Source: Candidatus Thorarchaeota archaeon
GTDB lineage: Archaea > Asgardarchaeota > Thorarchaeia > Thorarchaeales > Thorarchaeaceae
Assembly: GCA_016933575.1 (NCBI GenBank)
Contig: JAFGAR010000040.1
Location: forward strand, 62,001-126,000
Length of the DNA: 64,000 nucleotides
Reading direction: 5' to 3'
Part shown: in pieces, positions 33,742-43,580 of the stretch
Position numbering within the stretch: position 1 is the stretch's first letter
Layout of the letters: each line of letters starts with the position of its first letter
The notes under the pieces: model-generated
What the model was told of the DNA's origin: nothing
What the model saw: the letters and a program-made list of their open reading frames with translations, nothing else
Database searches by the model: none
Made by a program: the position numbers and the translations under genes

Positions 33742-33760
33742 GCGGGTCAAAATGACCCGC
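33742..33760. terminator. Bidirectional hairpin between convergent genes
   Basis: GCGGGTCA, loop AAA and TGACCCGC form a perfect 8-bp stem between the crotonase stop (33733) and the stop of the minus-strand metallo-hydrolase (33766). Confidence 0.7.
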
Positions 33761-33765
33761 TATCA

Positions 33766-34695
33766 CTATTCTAGTCTGAAATGCCCATCATCTTCGATGA
33801 TTTTTTCATCTCTTATCAACAGAGCAATATGCTTCTCTAACATGAACACTTCGAAGGCAAGGTAGACTTCCATTGGTATTCTCGGATAAATTGTCGGAAC
33901 CTGCGCAAGTTTTTCAATAGTATCTATCCCTTTCCCAATATTCTCAAGAATCCTCTTCTCTCTCTCATCAAAAACAGATCTGAAAGTTTGTAATCTTGCT
34001 GCAAGATTGTCTGTAACAGGATTAATGAGATGACTACTGATTCCAATTTTGGGTTTCATTGCAATGACCTGATCAACCGATTCCTTGAAGACCTCAATAT
34101 CACTCACTTCATTTCCATACCAGGGTCCAAAACTTGTAAGATCAATATCAACCAAGAAGAGCACTTTGTAACCATTGATCCCAAAACAAGTATGGTCAAG
34201 GGTATGTCCAGGAAGATGGATAGGTATTAGCTGGATCTCTCCACTGTCTACAGGCTCTCTATTGCTGAAAGTTCCAGTGACATCATAATTGCCTGTGATA
34301 TCTGGGAATCTTATATCAAGTAGATTTCTCCATGAGTTGTAGTATTTGTTTCCTTCAATTCCATAGTACTCCACAAGTCCATCAAAGGATCGTACTCCTT
34401 TTTCAGCAAGAGGATGACAAAGAATCTCGCAATTAGATATCTCTTGAATTTTAGATGCATGATGCTTATGGTCAATATGAAAATGTGTCAGTATGATTCT
34501 ATCAATATCTGCTATTTCATGTCGTAGGTTCTTTAATGCGGTCTCAATATTCTTCATACTTGAACCTGCATCTACAAGAGTTAGAATCTCATCATCGATG
34601 ACTAGAGTATTTGCTTCTGGGAACCTCGCTCGATTCTCTCCTCTAATGAGATGCACCTTTGGCATGATTTCTATATGCACAGGATATTCTGACAT
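33766..34695 (-). CDS. Metallo-beta-lactamase fold hydrolase
   Basis: The binuclear metal motif ILTHFHIDHKHHASK (HxHxDH) and HLPGHTLDHTCF plus FLVDIDLTSFGPWYG supply the metal ligands of the MBL fold; IGISSHLINPV gives the last His. About 75 C-terminal residues form a helical extension (EVYLAFEVFMLEKHIALLIR), like the winged-helix tail of some MBL hydrolases. The substrate is unknown: glyoxalase II-like thioester hydrolysis is possible. Divergent from the FGGY kinase gene. Confidence 0.85.
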   Translation of the reverse strand: MSEYPVHIEIMPKVHLIRGENRARFPEANTLVIDDEILTLVDAGSSMKNIETALKNLRHEIADIDRIILTHFHIDHKHHASKIQEISNCEILCHPLAEKGVRSFDGLVEYYGIEGNKYYNSWRNLLDIRFPDITGNYDVTGTFSNREPVDSGEIQLIPIHLPGHTLDHTCFGINGYKVLFLVDIDLTSFGPWYGNEVSDIEVFKESVDQVIAMKPKIGISSHLINPVTDNLAARLQTFRSVFDEREKRILENIGKGIDTIEKLAQVPTIYPRIPMEVYLAFEVFMLEKHIALLIRDEKIIEDDGHFRLE

Positions 34696-34796
34696 TAAGA
34701 GGTCAAGTCTCTTTTCACTAAATAACTCTCACTGTCGCACAATCTATATGCTGCCCTGTGTATTGTTTTGCTGTCTATTTGACAAAGGTGTATGTC

Positions 34797-36254
34797 ATGA
34801 GTCAACGAATGTTTGCCATATTCGACATAGGAACCACCGGAACACGATCGGTAATTGTTGATGAAGAAGGACGTGAACTTAGCAAAGCATACGAGGAATA
34901 TCCCTCGAAACCTAAAGAGTTACAGACGCATGAGCAGCTTGCTGATACCTTCTGGCGAACTTCAGCAAATACGATGCAACGTGCAATTGCTGCATGCAAG
35001 CATGGTGCTGAATCAATTGTTGGCGTTGTTGTCGCCACAACCAGAGACAGTCTTACTCCTATCGACAAACAAGGAAAACCCCTAGCACCTACTGTGACCT
35101 GGGTTGACAATCGATCTAGTGCTAAGAGCAAAGAACTCGCAGATATCATTGGTCCCCGAAAGAGTGTCAACAAGATAATGTGGTTTCAAGAGAATCGCCC
35201 AGATTTTTTCAAGAAGGTCCACAAGTGGGTTCATCTTGATGCATACATTAACAATAAGCTCTGTGGATCTCTAGCTAGTTCTCCAGCTGATGCACGATTT
35301 GGTCCAATTGACCATGGGACCCTGCAATGGTCCGAAGAGCTCTGTGAGGCAACTGGCATCCCGATTGAATCGTTGACCGATATTGTAAATTCTGGCAAAC
35401 TAATTGGAGAGATTGATATGGATGCTGCCAAAGCTACTACTCTCCGAAAAGGAACTCCAGTCATAATGGGAAGTGGTGACCAGCAGTGCTCAGCTCTTGG
35501 AATGGGCGTGATAGAACCCGGTATTGTCAAAGCAACAACTGGTACTGGAACATTTGTAATCACTCATCTCGACGAGTTCTTCGAAGAACCCTATGTCATG
35601 TTTTGCAATCCTGCAGCAATCCCTGGAAAGTGGATTCTCGAAGGCGTCATTCCCGGAACTGGTCTCACCTATAAGTGGTATCGAGATCAGTACTGTGAGC
35701 CCGAGATGGCATTAGCTGCAAAAACAGAAACGGATGCATACCAGATAATCGAATCCTCTGCTTCTTCTGTTCCTGCTGGCAGTGAGGGTCTCATCATGTT
35801 CCCATTCATGGCATATAGACTAGGCATTCTCTATCATTTGGGTTTCAATCATACAAAAGCACATGTAGCTCGAGCTATTCTTGAAGCAAATGGCTATGGA
35901 ATCAAGATGTACCTTGAGATGATGGAGGGCATGCTCGACATGCAATTCAATGAGCTTAGAATTGATGGCGGTGGTGCTAACTCACCTCTCTGGAGGCAGA
36001 TACAGGCTGATTGTGCAAATAAGACCGTTGTCTTGCCTAGAGTACGGGACTCGACAGTAATTGGTGCGGCTATACTTGGCGCAGTCGGGACAGGTATCTA
36101 TGGCGGCTATAGAGAAGCTGTGGAAAATATGTTTCACATAGAAGAACGACGCGAGCCAATACCTGAAAATGTAGAGGTATACAAGAAGCAATACCAGATT
36201 TTCAATAAGATTTTGAACGCTGAGTTGGGTAATATTCTTGAGGCAACATCTTAG
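34797..36254 (+). CDS. FGGY-family carbohydrate kinase, glycerol kinase-like
   Basis: Phosphorylates a polyol or sugar with ATP. The phosphate 1 motif FAIFDIGTTGTRSVIVDEEG, the substrate-region TWVDNRSS, IMGSGDQQCSALGMG, ATTGTGTFVI and the adenosine motif LRIDGGGANSPLWRQIQAD are all typical of FGGY kinases. It is normal size (485 aa). The ATG at 34797 is used because AAAGGTG lies 6 nt upstream. Its position just before glpABC supports glycerol as substrate, but residues specific for glycerol versus xylulose/erythritol cannot be settled by eye. Confidence 0.85.
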   Translation: MSQRMFAIFDIGTTGTRSVIVDEEGRELSKAYEEYPSKPKELQTHEQLADTFWRTSANTMQRAIAACKHGAESIVGVVVATTRDSLTPIDKQGKPLAPTVTWVDNRSSAKSKELADIIGPRKSVNKIMWFQENRPDFFKKVHKWVHLDAYINNKLCGSLASSPADARFGPIDHGTLQWSEELCEATGIPIESLTDIVNSGKLIGEIDMDAAKATTLRKGTPVIMGSGDQQCSALGMGVIEPGIVKATTGTGTFVITHLDEFFEEPYVMFCNPAAIPGKWILEGVIPGTGLTYKWYRDQYCEPEMALAAKTETDAYQIIESSASSVPAGSEGLIMFPFMAYRLGILYHLGFNHTKAHVARAILEANGYGIKMYLEMMEGMLDMQFNELRIDGGGANSPLWRQIQADCANKTVVLPRVRDSTVIGAAILGAVGTGIYGGYREAVENMFHIEERREPIPENVEVYKKQYQIFNKILNAELGNILEATS

Positions 36255-36267
36255 GAAAAGGAAGGAC

Positions 36268-36292
36268 TGCCTAGGCGGATATTGCCTGGGCA
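36268..36292 (+). terminator. Hairpin after FGGY kinase
   Basis: TGCCTAGGC and GCCTGGGCA pair over 9 bp with one G-U wobble, 14 nt after the kinase stop, followed by AT-rich sequence. Confidence 0.5.
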
Positions 36293-36318
36293 ATTCATCT
36301 GGGTAGTTATTTATCCAT

Positions 36319-36573
36319 CTATTCTTCTTCTTCTTTCTGGTTGTCTTCCCAAATTCTCCCAAAGAAGACGAGGGTTAGGACAAGCTCAGAACCTTTAGCA
36401 TTCTTAGCAATGAACTCAATTGATTCGCTAATGGTATCTTCGTATTCCCAAGCTCTACGAGCTAAGTTCACAAGATCATCGAAACGGTCATCAGGTATGT
36501 TGAGTGCTTGAGTAAGCTTTTCAACATCATGACCAATCACAGTAAGAGTGCCAAGGTCATAACTTTCAGGCAA
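36319..36573 (-). CDS. Unknown small acidic helical protein
   Basis: Not recognised. The 84-aa product (LTVIGHDVEKLTQALNIPDD ... SELVLTLVFFGRIWEDNQ, ending in EEEE) is helical and acidic with no motif. It is on the opposite strand between the kinase and glpA, in a place where a regulator might sit, but it lacks an obvious DNA-binding helix. Coding potential is moderate because the sequence is protein-like and not low complexity except for its tail. Confidence 0.5.
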   Translation of the reverse strand: MPESYDLGTLTVIGHDVEKLTQALNIPDDRFDDLVNLARRAWEYEDTISESIEFIAKNAKGSELVLTLVFFGRIWEDNQKEEEE

Positions 36574-36728
36574 TAATATACACCTTCAATCTCAGCTTAT
36601 CATGACCATTTTTAATCTATCTACGTTATCTTGAATCCTGCAAACCATATCAGTCAAATCGAAACCCTTGTATTGTGCGCAGCGTCTGCATCAACTACAA
36701 AAAGAAAGAGTAGAAGGAATCGATTGAT

Positions 36729-38393
36729 ATGACCGAATCTGAATTTGATGTCGTCGTGATTGGTGCAGGAAGTACCGGGACTGCTGTAGCCAGAGACTGT
36801 GCTATAAGGGGACTCAAGACAATTCTGCTTGAACGTGATGATATAGCTTCAGCCACAGTTGGCACCTGTGCAGGAATGATATCTTCAGGTCTGAAATACA
36901 GCAGTGAGCCCGAAATAATGGCACTATGTTCTCGAGAAGTAGTCCATCTCAATCGCATTGCTCGTCATATCATTATGAAGAATCCAATATTAGCACCTCT
37001 CCTTGATCTTAGTGATGCGGCAAGTGATAGTTCATACGTGGATTCCTATTCAGAACATGCGGAAGAACGAGATGTTCCATCAATGCTCTTTCTGACTCCT
37101 GATGCATCATTGGAAATAGAACCTTCTCTCCATCAAGACATCATAGCGAGTGTCTATTATGAGGAGTTTTTCCTTGATCCGTTCCGTCTATGCCTTCTTC
37201 AAGCCTTAGATGCTAAACGTCATGGAGCAAAAGTGAGGACCTATTGTGAAGTCATTGATATAGAAACGGATCCTGAACATGGAGTTAAAGGGATCGTCTT
37301 CTATGATAGGGCTAGTGGAGTCAAAGATCGAGTTACGACTAGATTCATAGTCAATGCTACTGGTCCTTGGGCGCACAAGATTGCTAAACAGGCTGATGTA
37401 GGACTTGCTATTAGACTAAACAAAGGTGCACATGTTATCTTTGACCGACGAATAGTCAATGTTGGAATTACTGTTAAAGCAATAGATGGAAGATGGATTT
37501 ACTTGTTTCCTCATGAGAACACGACCCTTCTAGGTACCACTGCTCTTGATACTTGGGAAGATCCTGATACTTTGGTTGCATCCTTCGATGAGATTGAATA
37601 CCTCTTGCAAAGCATTGAGACTGTTCTTCCTTCTATTCGCAAGGCACGAATTATCCGAACTATGAGTGGTGTGAGACCCCTTGTTCCTGAATGGAAGATA
37701 CCCGAAGGCAAGGTCACCCGAGGGTATCAAATTATAGACCATGAAAGCACAGATGGCTTGAAGGGTCTGATCAGTTTCACAGGTGGCAAACTTGTCATGT
37801 GTCGTGATATGGCTGAAGCTGTCACTGATTTGATATGCAAAAAGATTGGATTAGAGGTAGCCTGCACCACCCATGAGAAACCACTACCCGGGAATGAAGA
37901 TGATGTTGATGTTCTCGCGCTCTCAAAGGAGTACGGAATCTCTCTTCATGCCCTTGAGCGCATGCGGGCTCGCCGTGGGACCGAAATGCTGAAAGTTCTT
38001 GAGTTAACCAAGGAACATCCTCAGTGGAAGACTACAATCTGCACATGCGAACCTGTTATTGAAGCTGAAATCAGATACGCAATAAGAGAGGAATTTCCAA
38101 AAACGTTGAATGATCTCAGGAGAAGGCTTCGGTTAGGAACCGGTCCTTGTCAAGGGACATTTTGTACATATAAAGCTGCAGCCATTCTCTCTGAAGAGCT
38201 TGATTTAGGCGGGGATGATTTCTTGGTTGATATACTCGACTTTCGTTCTGAGCGATGGAAAGGTATACGTCCATCTATGCGGGGAGAACAGTTAGCTCAA
38301 GAAGAGCTTGCTCAGGGTATGTATGCATGTGTAGCGAATCTTGACCAATCGGATGTGGACTATGACCTAAAACCGTGGGAGGAGGGACTCTAA
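36729..38393 (+). CDS. glpA: Anaerobic glycerol-3-phosphate dehydrogenase subunit A
   Basis: Oxidises sn-glycerol-3-phosphate to dihydroxyacetone phosphate using FAD. The N-terminal FAD motif VVVIGAGSTGTAVARDCAIRG and the middle domain (NATGPWAHKIAKQADVG, GTTALDTWEDPD, TGGKLVMCRDMAEA) match GlpA/GlpD. The C-terminal 100 residues form a BFD-like [2Fe-2S] domain (TTICTCEPVIEAEI ... GTGPCQGTFC). The loop ATVGTCAGMISSGLKY replaces the usual GRNHGLLHSGARY. Its stop overlaps glpB by 1 nt, so it heads a long operon. Confidence 0.88.
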   Translation: MTESEFDVVVIGAGSTGTAVARDCAIRGLKTILLERDDIASATVGTCAGMISSGLKYSSEPEIMALCSREVVHLNRIARHIIMKNPILAPLLDLSDAASDSSYVDSYSEHAEERDVPSMLFLTPDASLEIEPSLHQDIIASVYYEEFFLDPFRLCLLQALDAKRHGAKVRTYCEVIDIETDPEHGVKGIVFYDRASGVKDRVTTRFIVNATGPWAHKIAKQADVGLAIRLNKGAHVIFDRRIVNVGITVKAIDGRWIYLFPHENTTLLGTTALDTWEDPDTLVASFDEIEYLLQSIETVLPSIRKARIIRTMSGVRPLVPEWKIPEGKVTRGYQIIDHESTDGLKGLISFTGGKLVMCRDMAEAVTDLICKKIGLEVACTTHEKPLPGNEDDVDVLALSKEYGISLHALERMRARRGTEMLKVLELTKEHPQWKTTICTCEPVIEAEIRYAIREEFPKTLNDLRRRLRLGTGPCQGTFCTYKAAAILSEELDLGGDDFLVDILDFRSERWKGIRPSMRGEQLAQEELAQGMYACVANLDQSDVDYDLKPWEEGL

Positions 38394-39763
38394 TGGACCT
38401 ACAGACAGATTTCCTTGTTATTGGAGGTGGAATGGCTGGCCTTGTCGCTGGTACTATTGCATTAGAGGCTGGAGTATCAACTATTCTTCTCAGAAAAGGA
38501 CAGAGTGCTACTGCATATTCTTCAGGTGCTATTGATGTAATTGGCTATCTTCCTGAAGCTAGACAACCATTCTCGTCTCCTGAAGAGGGATTGATAGCAA
38601 TCTCGGGGCTCTATCCCCTTCATCCATATAGTATCGTTGGTTATAGTGATGATATAGCTCCCAATGCTGTTATTGATACTATTGTCAATAAGACGAGGGT
38701 CTCAATTGAGTGGTTGAGAAATCACCTTGAGGAAGTCAACCTTCCACTCCATGGAACATTTGACTCAAATATGTACCCAATCACTATTCTGGGAACTACA
38801 AAACCAACATGTCTTGTGCAAAAGACAATGGATTTTGGAGACCTTCACGAAAGAGAGGATAGCGTACTTCTTTTTGTAGGGATCCGAGGATATCCTGATT
38901 TTAATCCCGCAGCTGCAGCCAAGACCTATTTAGAAGATAGAATGGCAATTGGTGAACCTCCCCACAAAGTAGTGCATTGCATGCTTGATATTGCTCCCTT
39001 TGGCAATTCGTTCAATATTTCATCAATAGAGATTGCAAAGCATTTGGATCATGAAGGCTCAATCAAAGCACTAGGTGACCAATTAAAGGAACAAGCAGAT
39101 CAGATTGGAACAACTCATATCGCTTTTCCACCCATACTAGGTGTGCATAATACACAGACAATCAAATCTCAACTGGAAACTCTGACAGGAGCAACAATCT
39201 TTGAACTCCTAGGGTTTCCACCATCCGTTCCAGGACTCAGGCTTCAAAGAGCTATGGATGAGATATTCACCAAGGCTGGTGGTAAATTGTTAGTTGGATT
39301 CGAAGCCAACTCCTTCTTGAAGTCCGGAACCAAATTAACCCAGATAACAGCTTCTTCTCCAAGACGCGAAGTGAATATTTCTGCAAAAGCTTTCATCCTT
39401 GCTTCTGGAATGTATATTGGTGGTGGCATATCTGGTGATGAAAAAGGAGTCAAAGAAACGTTATTCAACTTGATGACAGTGACTGGCGACTATCACTCTG
39501 CGTCTGAACTATTACCGTCACGTTCTACTCACCGTCTAGCGATTAGCCCTACTGGACAACCAATACAATCTTGTGGACTGAGTGTTGATCCGCAATTTCG
39601 CCCCGTAGGAGAAGAGGGAATCGAATGGGCTGAGAATCTCTTTGCTGCAGGATCAATACTGGCAGGTTACAACTATTCGGTCGAAAAAAGCGGACTTGGC
39701 GTAGCTACAACAAGTGGATTCCATGCGGCAAAGAATGCAATCGAATTCCTCATAGGAGGTTGA
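38393..39763 (+). CDS. glpB: Anaerobic glycerol-3-phosphate dehydrogenase subunit B
   Basis: The GlpB subunit binds flavin and joins GlpA to the Fe-S subunit. FLVIGGGMAGLVAGTIALEAG is the FAD-binding motif and LLRKGQSATAYSSGAIDVIG the conserved GlpB segment; the C-terminus AENLFAAGSILAGYNYSVEKSGLGVA closes the FAD site. The 457 residues are slightly longer than the bacterial enzyme. The ATG overlaps the glpA stop (TAATG) and is preceded by GGGAGGAGGG; the gap to glpC is 4 nt. Confidence 0.86.
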   Translation: MDLQTDFLVIGGGMAGLVAGTIALEAGVSTILLRKGQSATAYSSGAIDVIGYLPEARQPFSSPEEGLIAISGLYPLHPYSIVGYSDDIAPNAVIDTIVNKTRVSIEWLRNHLEEVNLPLHGTFDSNMYPITILGTTKPTCLVQKTMDFGDLHEREDSVLLFVGIRGYPDFNPAAAAKTYLEDRMAIGEPPHKVVHCMLDIAPFGNSFNISSIEIAKHLDHEGSIKALGDQLKEQADQIGTTHIAFPPILGVHNTQTIKSQLETLTGATIFELLGFPPSVPGLRLQRAMDEIFTKAGGKLLVGFEANSFLKSGTKLTQITASSPRREVNISAKAFILASGMYIGGGISGDEKGVKETLFNLMTVTGDYHSASELLPSRSTHRLAISPTGQPIQSCGLSVDPQFRPVGEEGIEWAENLFAAGSILAGYNYSVEKSGLGVATTSGFHAAKNAIEFLIGG

Positions 39764-39767
39764 TTAA

Positions 39768-41006
39768 TTGAACGAAGATGAAGCCTATGAATACGTCAAG
39801 AGTACTCTCAAAAAAGAGATGATTACTCCCTATCATCGTGATGAGCTCGATATAATCAACTCGATAGGTTCCTGTATTAATTGTGGTCTATGTATCAATC
39901 ATTGCCCTGTGGTGGCATCGGTTGGAATAAACAAATTCAGTGGTCCTCGAAGTATTGCAGTAGAACTCTCTCGGTCTCCGCCTGAATATTGGTCAACGGC
40001 TGACAAGGTATACCTCTGTACTGGATGCGGCACATGCCGAGAAGTATGTCCAAAGAATGTGAATATCCCTGAGATCGTGAATGCTATTCGCTCTAGAATT
40101 CTTGATCATCGTCCTGATTTAGTACCAAAAGGATTGATGCTTGTCAAAGAGACTATCACCAAGTACAGTCTTGCTTTTGAACCCTGGGAAGACAAGCTAG
40201 AGAAAGAAGAGAGTCGTGACATGCGACGGGAACGACTAGGACTCAGATTTGTTCCCGATCGAGTGAAAGAAAATGCTGAGGTTCTCTTCTATCCTGGCTG
40301 TCAAGCTGAAGAACGAGCTCAAGAAGTACGTGAAGCTGCAAAGGTGATTCTTGATTACTTTGATGTTGACTTCACCCTGCTTGATGAATTCTCTTGCTGC
40401 AGTCTTCCTTCACATCTTATGGGGGATGCAACAACTGCTCGAGACCTTGCTAAACGATTAAAAAAGAAGGTCAAGAAATTAGGAGTAAAGAAGGTAGTAA
40501 CTACTTGTGCTGGGTGCACATCTAATTTGGCTGACCTAGCAGATCGTGATAATTGGGGTGTTCCTACATACCACCTATTGGAGTTCTTGGCTGAAGTGAT
40601 TGGTTTTGATCGATTTGCCAAAGCAATGCAAGGAAGCAATTCTTCTGAGCAAGTTCATGTATCAGTCCATGATCCCTGCCACTTAATTCGCCACACATCT
40701 CGTCAAGTAATGGATCACGCATTGACAATTCTCTCGTTAATGCCTGGAGTCCGTGTAACTGCATCTGAAGCTCACGATTCCTGTTGTGGAGGCGGAGGCA
40801 TGGTCTCTTATCATTCAGGGGATGTCGCTGATGCTGTAGTAGCTGAGAACATCTCAGCACTCAAAAAAACCGGAGCTGATCGTCTTGTGACTCCCTGCCC
40901 ACTATGTACTGCTCAGATTGAGAACAATCTATTCAAGAGTGGGAGCACGATCGAGGTCGACGATCTAACAGTGTTTATTGCGCAAAGATTGCCAGATAAG
41001 GAGTGA
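39768..41006 (+). CDS. glpC: Anaerobic glycerol-3-phosphate dehydrogenase Fe-S subunit C
   Basis: Two ferredoxin-type 4Fe-4S motifs lie near the N-terminus (CINCGLCINHCPVV and CTGCGTCREVCPKN), followed by two CCG domains (YPGCQAEERAQEV ... FSCCSLPS; HDPCHLIRHTS ... DSCCGGGGM) that in HdrB/HdrD relatives bind a cuboid Fe-S cluster. It takes electrons from GlpAB to a membrane or soluble carrier. A TTG start is used after AGGAGGTTG. It ends with a GTGA overlap into the next flavoprotein gene. Confidence 0.87.
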   Translation: MNEDEAYEYVKSTLKKEMITPYHRDELDIINSIGSCINCGLCINHCPVVASVGINKFSGPRSIAVELSRSPPEYWSTADKVYLCTGCGTCREVCPKNVNIPEIVNAIRSRILDHRPDLVPKGLMLVKETITKYSLAFEPWEDKLEKEESRDMRRERLGLRFVPDRVKENAEVLFYPGCQAEERAQEVREAAKVILDYFDVDFTLLDEFSCCSLPSHLMGDATTARDLAKRLKKKVKKLGVKKVVTTCAGCTSNLADLADRDNWGVPTYHLLEFLAEVIGFDRFAKAMQGSNSSEQVHVSVHDPCHLIRHTSRQVMDHALTILSLMPGVRVTASEAHDSCCGGGGMVSYHSGDVADAVVAENISALKKTGADRLVTPCPLCTAQIENNLFKSGSTIEVDDLTVFIAQRLPDKE

Positions 41007-42442
41007 TTGTGAACTTGCTTGATTCTAAGTTTCGCGAGAATCTATCCAAACGTCTAATCTCTGTTGTTGGTGAAGAACATGTGATGACCCAAGAGACCGA
41101 TCGTGTGTTGAATGCTCATGATGCTTGGCCTTTGAGTGAAGCAAAACTTCGCGCTGGAGAATTGCTACCTCTTGCTGATATTGTAGTCTTTCCAGCAACA
41201 AGCAAAGAGGTTTCTGAGATACTTAGAATTGCTAACGAACTAGAAGTACCCGTCACTCCTATTGGAGGTGGTGCTGGTACTTGTGGTGGAACATTGGCAA
41301 TCTATGGTGGAATTCAGTTAGACTTGAAGCGAATGTGTAAGATCTATGATATTGATCATCAGTCAATGACAATCCGCGTTCAAGCGGGAGTTGTAGGAAT
41401 AGATCTTGAGGAAGAAGTGAATAGACATGGATACACTCTTGGTCATACACCAACTTCACTTCGTGCATCCAATATTGGAGGATTTATTGCCACGCGTTCA
41501 GGTGGTTCAATGTCATCGCTCTATGGTAAGATAGAAGACCTAACTCTTGGACTTGAAGTTGTCTTGCCAAATGGGTCCATCGTTGAGTGTAAATCTGTAC
41601 CACGCCATTCCGTCGGTCCTGATTTACGCCAATTGTTTATTGGTTGCGAGGGGACATTAGGTGTTATTACCGAAGCAACACTCAGGCTGTTTCTAATCCC
41701 TGAGGTCAGACGATTCAGAAGCTTCTCATTTCCTGATGTGCATAGTGGTCTAGAAGCAATCCGCAATATATTCCGGATTGAGATTAAACCATCTATCGTT
41801 CGACTCTACGATCCAGAAGATGCAGCAATGAGTTTCTCGATGCAATTTGAGTTTGGGGACGGTCATTGTGTTTTACTTCTTGGATTTGATGGTGATATCA
41901 CACACGTTGAACTCGATGAGAAGGAGGCAGTCAAAATCTGTCTGGAACAGGGTGGAATCGATTTGGGTGAAGGCCCCTCAAAACGTTGGTGGGAGCATCG
42001 TTATGACATGTACTATCCCTCACGCCTAACAACCTCTGGCTATGCCATTGGTGATACGATTGACATCGTTGCTACCTATGATAAACTTGAGAATGTGTAC
42101 CATGCTATGAAAGAAGCAATGGAGGCAAATGAAGTCATAGTGATGTCCCACTTTTCACATATGTATCAGAATGGCGGAAGTATCTACATGATTTTCTTTA
42201 GCTCCCAACCGGATGCGGAAACCGCATGGGCCGTATACAAGAAGGTCTGGGATGATGGAGTTTCTGCATGCCTTCGGGAAGGTGGGACTATGAGTCATCA
42301 ACATGGTGTGGGCCTTTCAAGAAGCACATATACCGAAGATGAATTGGGATCAGCCTTTCAGGTTCTACAAGACATTAAGTCAGTGCTTGATCCTAAGGGA
42401 ATAATGAATCCCGGGAAATTGGGCTTGGGGGTGCGAGAATGA
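41003..42442 (+). CDS. FAD-binding oxidase, GlcD/AGPS-like
   Basis: An FAD_binding_4/FAD-oxidase C family flavoprotein (VAO type). VTPIGGGAGTCGGTLAIYGG, SNIGGFIATRSGGSMSSLYG and the C-terminal GGTMSHQHGVGLSRS with PKGIMNPGKLG fit glycolate/D-lactate dehydrogenase subunit GlcD and alkyl-DHAP synthase (AGPS), whose His-rich loop is similar. The substrate is not visible: an alpha-hydroxyacid or glycerol-derived ether precursor are candidates. It overlaps glpC by 4 nt and the next Fe-S gene by 4 nt, so it probably forms a complex with one of them. Confidence 0.84.
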   Translation: MIVNLLDSKFRENLSKRLISVVGEEHVMTQETDRVLNAHDAWPLSEAKLRAGELLPLADIVVFPATSKEVSEILRIANELEVPVTPIGGGAGTCGGTLAIYGGIQLDLKRMCKIYDIDHQSMTIRVQAGVVGIDLEEEVNRHGYTLGHTPTSLRASNIGGFIATRSGGSMSSLYGKIEDLTLGLEVVLPNGSIVECKSVPRHSVGPDLRQLFIGCEGTLGVITEATLRLFLIPEVRRFRSFSFPDVHSGLEAIRNIFRIEIKPSIVRLYDPEDAAMSFSMQFEFGDGHCVLLLGFDGDITHVELDEKEAVKICLEQGGIDLGEGPSKRWWEHRYDMYYPSRLTTSGYAIGDTIDIVATYDKLENVYHAMKEAMEANEVIVMSHFSHMYQNGGSIYMIFFSSQPDAETAWAVYKKVWDDGVSACLREGGTMSHQHGVGLSRSTYTEDELGSAFQVLQDIKSVLDPKGIMNPGKLGLGVRE

Positions 42443-43563
42443 TTTTTGATGAGACCCTTGCTGAGCAGATTAGGATGTGTGCTGCTTGTCCTAAGATGTG
42501 TCGTCATGTCTGTCCTACATTTTTTGCTTGGCGTTCTGACTCTCCAACACCTCATGGTAGAGCACTATTGCTACATCAAGAACAAGTGGGTACGCGTGAA
42601 CTTGATACCAGAGCTATTGAAGTCCTATATCAGTGTCTTGAATGTAGCCATTGTCTTACATTCTGCAAACCTGAAATTGACATTGCCAATCTAGTGGAAG
42701 AACGACGCAAGAGTATTGTTACTGAAGGTCGGAGACCCACTGGATTGAATGAATTGGCATTTACGATAGACAAATATCACAATCCATACTCTGAATCACA
42801 TGAATCCCGAAATGATTGGTTACAGACAAACACAACTGGCAGCAAGCATCTGTTTTATTTCACAGGATGCACAGCAGCATATCGTGAGAAGGAGATTGCT
42901 CGTGATACCGTGGAATTACTACAGTCAATTGGATATGCTGTAGAAACCTCGCCAGGTGAGTGGTGTTGCGGCTCTCCTTTACTTCGTACTGGAGATGTGG
43001 AATTGGGTCTTGAACTTGGCCGCCATAATGTCGATATATTGAATCAGATTGCTTCAGATGAAATCGTTGTCACATGTCCTGGCTGCTATCGTGTTTTGAC
43101 GCAGGATTATCCAAATCTGGGATTAGAGTTGAAGAAGTTTGTTAAACACATTAGCCAGATTCTAGTTGAGCAATTGGATAATTTACCAGAAGGCGATTTC
43201 AGTGAGACAATCACATATCATGATCCCTGCCATCTTGGGCGACACTGCGATATCTATGATGAACCTCGAAGTGTTATCACGAAGATTTCTGGGAAACCGA
43301 TTGTTGAAATGGAGCGGTCTCGAGATAATGCCATGTGTTGTGGGAATGGGGCAGGACTCAGGACACTTTTCCCGGAAAAAGCAAAGAAGATTGGTACTGA
43401 ACGTGCACATCAAGCAAAAAGTATTGGAGCTGACATCTTAGTTACTTCATGTCCATTTTGCAAAAATATGCTTCAATCCCAGTCTGATGATAATCTGCAA
43501 GTTATCGATTTACCTGAACTGGCACTAATGGCAAAAAGAGGCCGCAAGGTCAATATAGATTAA
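42439..43563 (+). CDS. GlcF/CCG-domain Fe-S oxidoreductase
   Basis: A second Fe-S partner protein. The ferredoxin-type Cys groups are CAACPKMCRHVCPTFFAWRS and CLECSHCLTFCKPEID; two CCG domains follow (FTGCTAAYREKE ... EWCCGSPLLR and HDPCHLGRHCD ... MCCGNGAGLR). This layout matches GlcF and the lactate oxidase LldE/LutA types. The ATGA overlap with the flavoprotein gene suggests a two-subunit oxidase working with it, while GlpABC uses its own GlpC. Confidence 0.85.
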   Translation: MIFDETLAEQIRMCAACPKMCRHVCPTFFAWRSDSPTPHGRALLLHQEQVGTRELDTRAIEVLYQCLECSHCLTFCKPEIDIANLVEERRKSIVTEGRRPTGLNELAFTIDKYHNPYSESHESRNDWLQTNTTGSKHLFYFTGCTAAYREKEIARDTVELLQSIGYAVETSPGEWCCGSPLLRTGDVELGLELGRHNVDILNQIASDEIVVTCPGCYRVLTQDYPNLGLELKKFVKHISQILVEQLDNLPEGDFSETITYHDPCHLGRHCDIYDEPRSVITKISGKPIVEMERSRDNAMCCGNGAGLRTLFPEKAKKIGTERAHQAKSIGADILVTSCPFCKNMLQSQSDDNLQVIDLPELALMAKRGRKVNID

Positions 43564-43580
43564 GGAAAAACACGAGGCTA

